8,606 nucleotides of DNA from assembly GCA_902790885.1 (NCBI GenBank), contig CADATR010000068.1, positions 1-8,606 of the forward strand. The letters run 5' to 3'. A model generated the notes under the pieces. That model saw only the letters and a program-made list of their open reading frames with translations. It ran no database searches and was not told the origin of the DNA. Numbering within the stretch: position 1 is the first letter of the stretch; every line of letters begins with the position of its first letter. Position numbers and translations under genes: made by a program. This document shows positions 6,527 through 8,606 of this stretch, piece after piece. Origin of the DNA: an uncultured Eubacteriales bacterium (GTDB lineage Bacteria; Bacillota_A; Clostridia; Peptostreptococcales; Anaerovoracaceae).

Positions 6527-6563
6527 AGGAGGCTGGTGTTGTATCTGAAAACACCAGTCTCCT
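6527..6563 (-). terminator. Strong 14-bp hairpin between the yjdF operon and the acetyltransferase
   Basis: AGGAGGCTGGTGTT (6527-6540) pairs with AACACCAGTCTCCT (6550-6563) with a single G-T/A-C defect and a 9-nt loop. On the minus strand the stem is followed by TATCAGG, not a T-run, so a classical terminator is not complete. The position, about 80 nt after the YjdF stop, suits an end-of-operon hairpin. The descending arm contains CCTCCT, which can also pair with AGGAGG at 6566-6561, the ribosome site of a 13-codon GTG mini-ORF (6554-6513). A leader role for the downstream acetyltransferase is the alternative. Confidence 0.4.
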
Positions 6564-6600
6564 CCTGTTACATTGTTATTTTACAGCATAGCACACTTCT

Positions 6601-6629
6601 GTGATACACTCATCCGGATCTTGTGTCTA
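6601..6629 (-). promoter_or_regulatory. Possible sigma-A promoter for the acetyltransferase-regulator-kinase operon
   Basis: TAGACA (6629-6624) matches the -35 consensus at five of six bases and TATCAC (6606-6601) matches the -10 at four of six, with an exact 17-nt spacer. Transcription would start near 6594, giving a leader of about 140 nt before the ATG at 6453. The gap of 188 nt after the YjdF gene makes a promoter here reasonable. Confidence 0.3.
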
Positions 6630-6641
6630 CTGTGAATGGAT

Positions 6642-7064
6642 TTATTTACCTTTATGCTTCTCCCTTTTCTTTTTCTGCCTCAGCTCGAACCGGCGCTGCT
6701 TTTCCGCTTCCTTTTGTTCTTTACTGATCTGTTTTCTTTCTATCTTCTTTTCTTCGCGCTGCATCTGAAGCGCCTGCTGTGATTTTGTCCCGACGCCCTT
6801 CTGCGCAGTCATTTTGCGCGCTTCTCTCTGTCGTCTTTTGGGATTTGTATGCTCTTTTTTCATTTCCGCATCCACCGGCGGACTATACTCCTGATCATAA
6901 GAGTGATTCAATACGAACTCATATATATCTGCCATGCTCGGTTTTGCACCGAAAACATGCTTAGCAACTGTGAGCTTTCCATTCTCTACCCTTTCAGATA
7001 GTCCTATCCAGAACGGCCCCTCGTATAGCACTGTTAATCTGGTTTCCAGTTTAGCTATACCCAT
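6642..7064 (-). CDS. yjdF: YjdF family protein (DUF2992), 140 aa
   Basis: This is a small cytoplasmic protein of the YjdF family. Its biochemical role is unknown, but in many Bacillota the gene is controlled by the yjdF riboswitch that binds azaaromatic compounds, which hints at a detoxification or stress role. The family core is clear: RLTVLYEGPFWIGLSERVENGKL, then AKHVFGAKPSMADIYEFVL, in residues 9-63. The second half (about 75-140) is a very basic, charged Lys/Arg/Glu/Gln-rich helix, probably coiled coil, ending KKREKHKGK. The ATG at 7064 is 1 nt after the previous stop and has AGGGG (7080-7076), spaced 11 nt. A start at 7124 would run into the upstream gene and adds residues outside the family core. 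No riboswitch precedes it; it is the third gene of an operon. Confidence 0.9.
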   Translation of the reverse strand: MGIAKLETRLTVLYEGPFWIGLSERVENGKLTVAKHVFGAKPSMADIYEFVLNHSYDQEYSPPVDAEMKKEHTNPKRRQREARKMTAQKGVGTKSQQALQMQREEKKIERKQISKEQKEAEKQRRFELRQKKKREKHKGK

Positions 7065-7065
7065 A

Positions 7066-7695
7066 TTATTCAAAGCCCCTGAACAAGTACCATCCAAGTA
7101 TGCCATTGAAGCCTGTCGCAGCAAATACGCTGCACCTTTCCACTATTCCGAAGTATTGCGGAGGAGCTATGCCTGTTCCTATTGCTCCGATCATCATCAT
7201 GGCAAGTGCGATCGCTGCCAACCTGCCGAGTGTTCTGACTTCGGACTGCCTGAAACCGGCTATGATCAGAACCAAAAGCGAAGTGATAGACAACAGGACT
7301 ACAAGCGCCGTTACAACGATATGCATGACTTCCTGAAATGAGGCTATCTCTTTGCCGGCATCCACGAGAGGAAACATGCGGTATCCCACTTCTGAGACCC
7401 AGGTCATGATCGCAAACAGATATATGCCTGTGCGAAACAGTCTGGATGATACCCTATTATCTGCTACAAACACCGAGGCACAGGTAACAGAAACGATTCC
7501 ACAGCTGCCATACAGTGCCGACAGCTGATCCCACAGAGCTTTCGACGGTGCGTTATCGGCAGACAGATCGCTGACCGCCTGCTCCATCCAGTTATATCCC
7601 GGGTATGCCATCGGAGATATGATCACCGCCATCACATATGAGATGAGAGATATGATGCCCAACAGTCCCACCCAGTTAATCAGTTTTTTCTTCAT
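7066..7695 (-). CDS. DUF998 family membrane protein, 209 aa
   Basis: This is a polytopic membrane protein of unknown function. Six hydrophobic helices are visible at about 8-28, 58-78, 86-106, 122-147, 156-175 and 187-206. The first extracytoplasmic loop carries YPGYNWMEQAVSDLSA (31-46), the Asn/Ser-Asp-Leu-Ser signature typical of DUF998 proteins, and YRMFPLVD (105-112) matches the family's second conserved loop. The ATG at 7695 lies 2 nt after the stop of the effector-binding protein gene, and the stop is 1 nt before the YjdF start, so the three are almost certainly cotranscribed. The start MKKKLINW is a typical positive-inside N-terminus. The membrane topology is a prediction by eye. Confidence 0.85.
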   Translation of the reverse strand: MKKKLINWVGLLGIISLISYVMAVIISPMAYPGYNWMEQAVSDLSADNAPSKALWDQLSALYGSCGIVSVTCASVFVADNRVSSRLFRTGIYLFAIMTWVSEVGYRMFPLVDAGKEIASFQEVMHIVVTALVVLLSITSLLVLIIAGFRQSEVRTLGRLAAIALAMMMIGAIGTGIAPPQYFGIVERCSVFAATGFNGILGWYLFRGFE

Positions 7696-7697
7696 AA

Positions 7698-8531
7698 TTA
7701 TCTTTTAAGTCTTTTGAGGGCTTCCTCGTTATTTCCTGTTATCATCTCAAGTTTTTTACATGAGCTCATTTCGCTGCAGTCTCCGCAAGTCTCGATATCC
7801 TTACTAAGCGCACACTGCCTTATCGGGCAAAGTGAATCGCAGAAAGGAGTCTTCACTCCATCGATACGGCAACCGGCGCAGTTGATCATATCCGGCGTGA
7901 TCTCCACTTTGTTCAGTTCCGACCATTCCTTTGCGACCTTGACCCGCAATTCATTATCATTGTTTACAGTTGCAATATGGGCTTCACATGTCTCGCAGTC
8001 CAATCCACAGTACGCGATATATTCATTCACTCTGTTCCTGACCGGCACCCATATGCTGCATTCATATTCAGATGAGTTCGGATCACCTGCAGAATAAACT
8101 TCCAGTGTCGCTGCTGCGTTTGCGTGATATTTCCGCCCCTCATTCGGGAACCAATCCTGCCATACTGCAGTATTCAGTGTTTGCAATGATCCGGGGATCG
8201 GTCCCTTTGTACTAAATACTGCCCAGTTGCTCTCAGGAAATGAATACAGCTCCAGTCCGTCAGGAACATCACCGCCCTGATACATGCCGGCGATCCAGTA
8301 ACTGAAGCCATTTTCTGCTTCGGCACATATAGCGTACATACCGATCCCGTTTTCAATGATCGCCTTCTCGACAGCATTTGCAGGCTCCATCGTCTGCCAG
8401 AGCTTCGCATATTTCATCGCGTATTCCTTTTCCCAGAATTCCGGGCATTTCTGATATCCTTCATCCGGACGTATTACTGTGTGATACCCGATAAATGTCA
8501 TTTCTTTTTTCTTTTCATAAATCACTTCCAT
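7698..8531 (-). CDS. GyrI-like effector-binding domain fused to cysteine-rich DUF3795 domain, 277 aa
   Basis: This is a cytoplasmic two-domain protein. Residues about 1-165 resemble the GyrI-like/AraC-type effector-binding domain, which binds small, often hydrophobic or cationic ligands. The blocks IGYHTVIRP, YAICAEAENGFSYWIAGMYQ, YSFPESNWAVF and ECSIWVPV fit that fold. Residues about 170-277 form a DUF3795 domain with eleven cysteines (C175, C179, C182, C218, C221, C231, C235, C240, C249, C252, C258), including CGLDCETC, CAGC and CGDC, so zinc or an iron-sulfur cluster is likely. There is no helix-turn-helix. The ATG at 8531 is chosen because GAGAGG (8544-8539) sits 7 nt upstream; the ATG at 8546 would overlap that site. 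It heads the operon visible here with DUF998 and YjdF. Function is unknown; ligand sensing or sequestration is plausible. Confidence 0.88.
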   Translation of the reverse strand: MEVIYEKKKEMTFIGYHTVIRPDEGYQKCPEFWEKEYAMKYAKLWQTMEPANAVEKAIIENGIGMYAICAEAENGFSYWIAGMYQGGDVPDGLELYSFPESNWAVFSTKGPIPGSLQTLNTAVWQDWFPNEGRKYHANAAATLEVYSAGDPNSSEYECSIWVPVRNRVNEYIAYCGLDCETCEAHIATVNNDNELRVKVAKEWSELNKVEITPDMINCAGCRIDGVKTPFCDSLCPIRQCALSKDIETCGDCSEMSSCKKLEMITGNNEEALKRLKR

Positions 8532-8606
8532 TTGATTTCCTCTCATATATCATCGGTGTGAATCGTATACCATTGATTGTTTTCTCTTCTTCAGTCGGGA
8601 CAAATC
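8515..8606 (-). other. Right-edge sequence open in two frames, possible C-terminus of an upstream gene
   Basis: Between the right edge and the effector-binding protein gene, two minus-strand frames are open to the window end. One runs 8604-8515 (29 codons, beginning FVPTEEEKTINGIRFTPMIY) and would overlap the next start by 17 nt. The other runs 8606-8550 (ending LKKRKQSMVYDSHR) and stops 18 nt before it. Either could be the tail of an upstream cotranscribed gene. The stretch is too short to decide, and no promoter is evident. Confidence 0.2.

Larger units (their letters stand above)
6470..6571 (-). pseudogene. Possible remnant of a methyltransferase N-terminus
   Basis: In the gap before the acetyltransferase, one minus-strand frame reads coding-like sequence including QDINAATIDRWIEEGWE (6523-6473). 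From memory this resembles the N-terminal start of SAM-dependent methyltransferases in gut Bacillota, which often begin with an IDRWIEEGWEWG-type segment. No ATG precedes it in frame and the similarity stops at ETKRN, after which the acetyltransferase starts in another frame. If real it is a small relic left by a deletion or gene replacement. It overlaps the hairpin described at 6527-6563. A database search was not possible, so this is tentative. Confidence 0.25.

Noticed and set aside
7065..7124. N-terminal extension of YjdF to 7124
   Set aside because: It overlaps the end of the DUF998 gene and lies outside the conserved YjdF core.
7066..7341. Plus-strand frame with a Cys/His-rich stretch
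   Set aside because: It is the antisense shadow of the DUF998 gene; the Cys/His pattern comes from reversed hydrophobic codons.

Overview
The window looks like chromosomal accessory DNA from a low-to-moderate GC Gram-positive anaerobe, most likely a Clostridia/Lachnospiraceae-type Bacillota. The reasons are the AGGAGG-type Shine-Dalgarno sites, the FtsX-like ABC exporter next to a soluble-type histidine kinase, and the DUF2992/DUF998/DUF3795 proteins typical of that group. This placement comes from family resemblance only; no search was possible. All convincing genes lie on the minus strand, so transcription runs from right to left.

The right block (about 8531 to 6642) is a tightly packed three-gene operon with gaps of 1-2 nt. 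It encodes a GyrI-like effector-binding domain fused to a cysteine-rich DUF3795 domain, a six-helix DUF998 membrane protein, and a YjdF/DUF2992 protein. A 188-nt gap follows, holding a possible promoter, a strong hairpin, a mini-ORF and what may be a decayed methyltransferase N-terminus.

The middle block (6453 to 4379) encodes a GNAT acetyltransferase, an OmpR-type response regulator (7 nt later) and a histidine kinase with no membrane segment (14-nt overlap). An 83-nt gap with a perfect 11-bp inverted repeat leads into an ABC ATPase (4295-3609) and a large FtsX-family permease (3616-1073, 8-nt overlap). The likely logic is a two-component system controlling, and perhaps sensing through, the adjacent exporter, as in peptide/antibiotic-responsive ABC-TCS modules. 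The permease has two large extracellular domains, unlike the ten-helix BceB layout.

The left block holds a second GNAT acetyltransferase (916-287). It is preceded by a compact 5' leader (about 1063-917) with a TATAAT box, two short ORFs with good ribosome sites, and a hairpin whose anti-Shine-Dalgarno arm can pair with either of two GGAGGT sequences, one being the acetyltransferase's own ribosome site. This leader is the most novel-looking item here. Positions 1-286 carry no convincing gene. They hold a cluster of TTGTTCCA/GGAAC repeats, an open frame without a good start, and a long hairpin with a T-rich tail that probably ends minus-strand transcription.
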